Assembly (NCBI RefSeq): GCF_029223485.1
Contig: NZ_JARHTP010000032.1
Coordinates: 1 to 64,000 of the forward strand
Length of the DNA stretch: 64,000 nucleotides
Source of the DNA: Streptomyces coacervatus
GTDB taxonomy: Bacteria > Actinomycetota > Actinomycetes > Streptomycetales > Streptomycetaceae
Direction of reading: 5' to 3'
Position 1 is the first letter of the stretch; each line of letters begins with the position of its first letter. Shown here piece after piece: positions 63,303 to 64,000 of this stretch. The notes under the pieces were generated by a model. That model had not been told where the DNA came from. It saw only the letters and a list, made by a program, of their open reading frames with translations, and searched no databases. The position numbers were made by a program, and so were the translations under genes.

Positions 63303-64000
63303 GCTTCCGTCTCCTCCAACGCGGCCTTGCGCTCGGCGATTCCCTGCCTGCGCAGCACAATGGCCTGTCTTACATAGTCGAGCCCGGTCGCCACGGTCAG
63401 GACGACGGCCGCCGCCATCACCCAGAACCGCAGGGTGGCCAGCCAGCCCGTCAGCGCCAGGACATACATCCCGACCGCGATGCCCTGCGTCAGCGTCTTC
63501 AACTTGCCGCCGCGGCTCGCCGGGATGACGCCGTACCGGATGACGAGAAAACGCAGCAGCGTGATTCCCAGTTCCCGGCCGAGGATGACGATGGTCACCC
63601 ACCAGGGCAGGTCGCCCAGCGAGGAGAGACAGATCAGCGCCGCCCCCATGATCGCCTTGTCGGCGATGGGGTCGGCGATCTTCCCGAAGTCGGTGACGAG
63701 GTCGTAGGTGCGCGCCAGATGACCGTCGAAGAGGTCGGTGATCATGGCGATGGCGAAGGCCGCCCAGGCCAGGGAGCGCCATGCCGGGTCGTACCCGCCG
63801 TCGGCCAGCATCAGCGCCACGAAGCCCGGGACGAGGACCAGACGGAGCATGGTCAGCAGGTTGGCGATGTTCCAGACGCTCGCCTGGTTGACGGCCGCGG
63901 CCACGACCTTCGCGCCCCGCGCGGGCTTCGCCTCGCCGGCCAGGTCGGAATCGGGGCCGTCGACTCTCGGGGGACCCGCCTTGGAGGAGCCGTTCGCCGC
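63299..64000 (-). CDS. pgsA: CDP-alcohol phosphatidyltransferase (PgsA-type), 5' end outside the window
   Basis: Makes phosphatidylglycerophosphate (or a related lipid) from CDP-diacylglycerol at the membrane. The signature DLFDGHLARTYDLVTDFGKIADPIADK fits the CDP-alcohol phosphotransferase motif DGxxAR...GxxxDxxxD, with several membrane helices (LLTMLRLVLVPGFVALML, WVTIVILGRELGITLLRFLVI, VMAAAVVLTVATGL). A GTG at 63904 could start a 201-residue protein, but the frame stays open to the window edge with a hydrophilic Ala/Gly/Pro-rich stretch typical of longer Streptomyces forms, so I treat it as truncated by the window. It overlaps cinA by 4 nt. Confidence 0.88.
   Translation of the reverse strand, partial: AANGSSKAGPPRVDGPDSDLAGEAKPARGAKVVAAAVNQASVWNIANLLTMLRLVLVPGFVALMLADGGYDPAWRSLAWAAFAIAMITDLFDGHLARTYDLVTDFGKIADPIADKAIMGAALICLSSLGDLPWWVTIVILGRELGITLLRFLVIRYGVIPASRGGKLKTLTQGIAVGMYVLALTGWLATLRFWVMAAAVVLTVATGLDYVRQAIVLRRQGIAERKAALEETEA

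Overview
The window reads as a stretch of Streptomyces chromosome. Base composition is very high in G+C (about 70% by eye), coding regions are dense, GTG starts are frequent, and many starts lack a Shine-Dalgarno sequence but have a TANNNT box 6-7 nt upstream (leaderless mRNAs). The gene content and neighbourhoods (lexA divergent from nrdR-nrdJ, recA-recX next to a DUF3046 gene, miaB/miaA/dapF/hflX, gluABCD, clgR-cinA-pgsA) are those of the conserved Streptomyces core. I see no rRNA, tRNA, CRISPR array, insertion sequence or prophage.

Layout. 0-11 kb: a small secreted protein, a RecQ helicase with a phosphoribosyltransferase-like tail, rnhB, a TetR/MFS efflux pair with two perfect operators, an ADP-ribosylglycohydrolase/histidine phosphatase pair, and a TerD protein. 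11-18 kb: nrdJ and nrdR, lexA (divergent) and dinG. 18-24 kb: a minimal NRPS-independent siderophore (NIS) cluster (acetyltransferase, IucA/IucC synthetase, aminotransferase) and a secreted serine protease. 24-36.7 kb: hflX, an M1 peptidase, a RelA/SpoT homologue, dapF, miaA, miaB, a MazG-like NTPase and small proteins. 36.8-43.7 kb: a TAXI binding protein, the gluR-gluK two-component system and the gluABCD glutamate ABC transporter. 43.8-46.7 kb: a flavin monooxygenase, then a cysteine-rich leader peptide in front of a cysteine dioxygenase-rhodanese operon. 46.8-55 kb: recX-recA, two membrane proteins, DUF3046, an alpha-toroid protein, azlCD and an AraC regulator. 55-64 kb: lhr, a Nei/Fpg glycosylase, an SDR, a ClgR-like regulator, cinA and pgsA (cut by the window edge).

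How the genes fit together. The window is rich in genome maintenance (recQ, rnhB, nrdJ/nrdR, lexA, dinG, recA, recX, lhr, nei, a MazG-like house-cleaning enzyme). Two damage-response promoter types are visible: LexA boxes at lexA and recA, and the LexA-independent RecA-NDp/PafBC-type promoter (TTGTCAGTG-N8-TANNNT) at recA, dinG, recQ, lhr and the MazG-like gene, with a weaker match at an AI-2E family gene. recA carries both. A second theme is nutrient sensing: glutamate (gluRK/gluABCD), cysteine (the leader peptide), deoxyribonucleotides (paired NrdR boxes) and (p)ppGpp (a RelA/SpoT homologue whose synthetase motifs look eroded).
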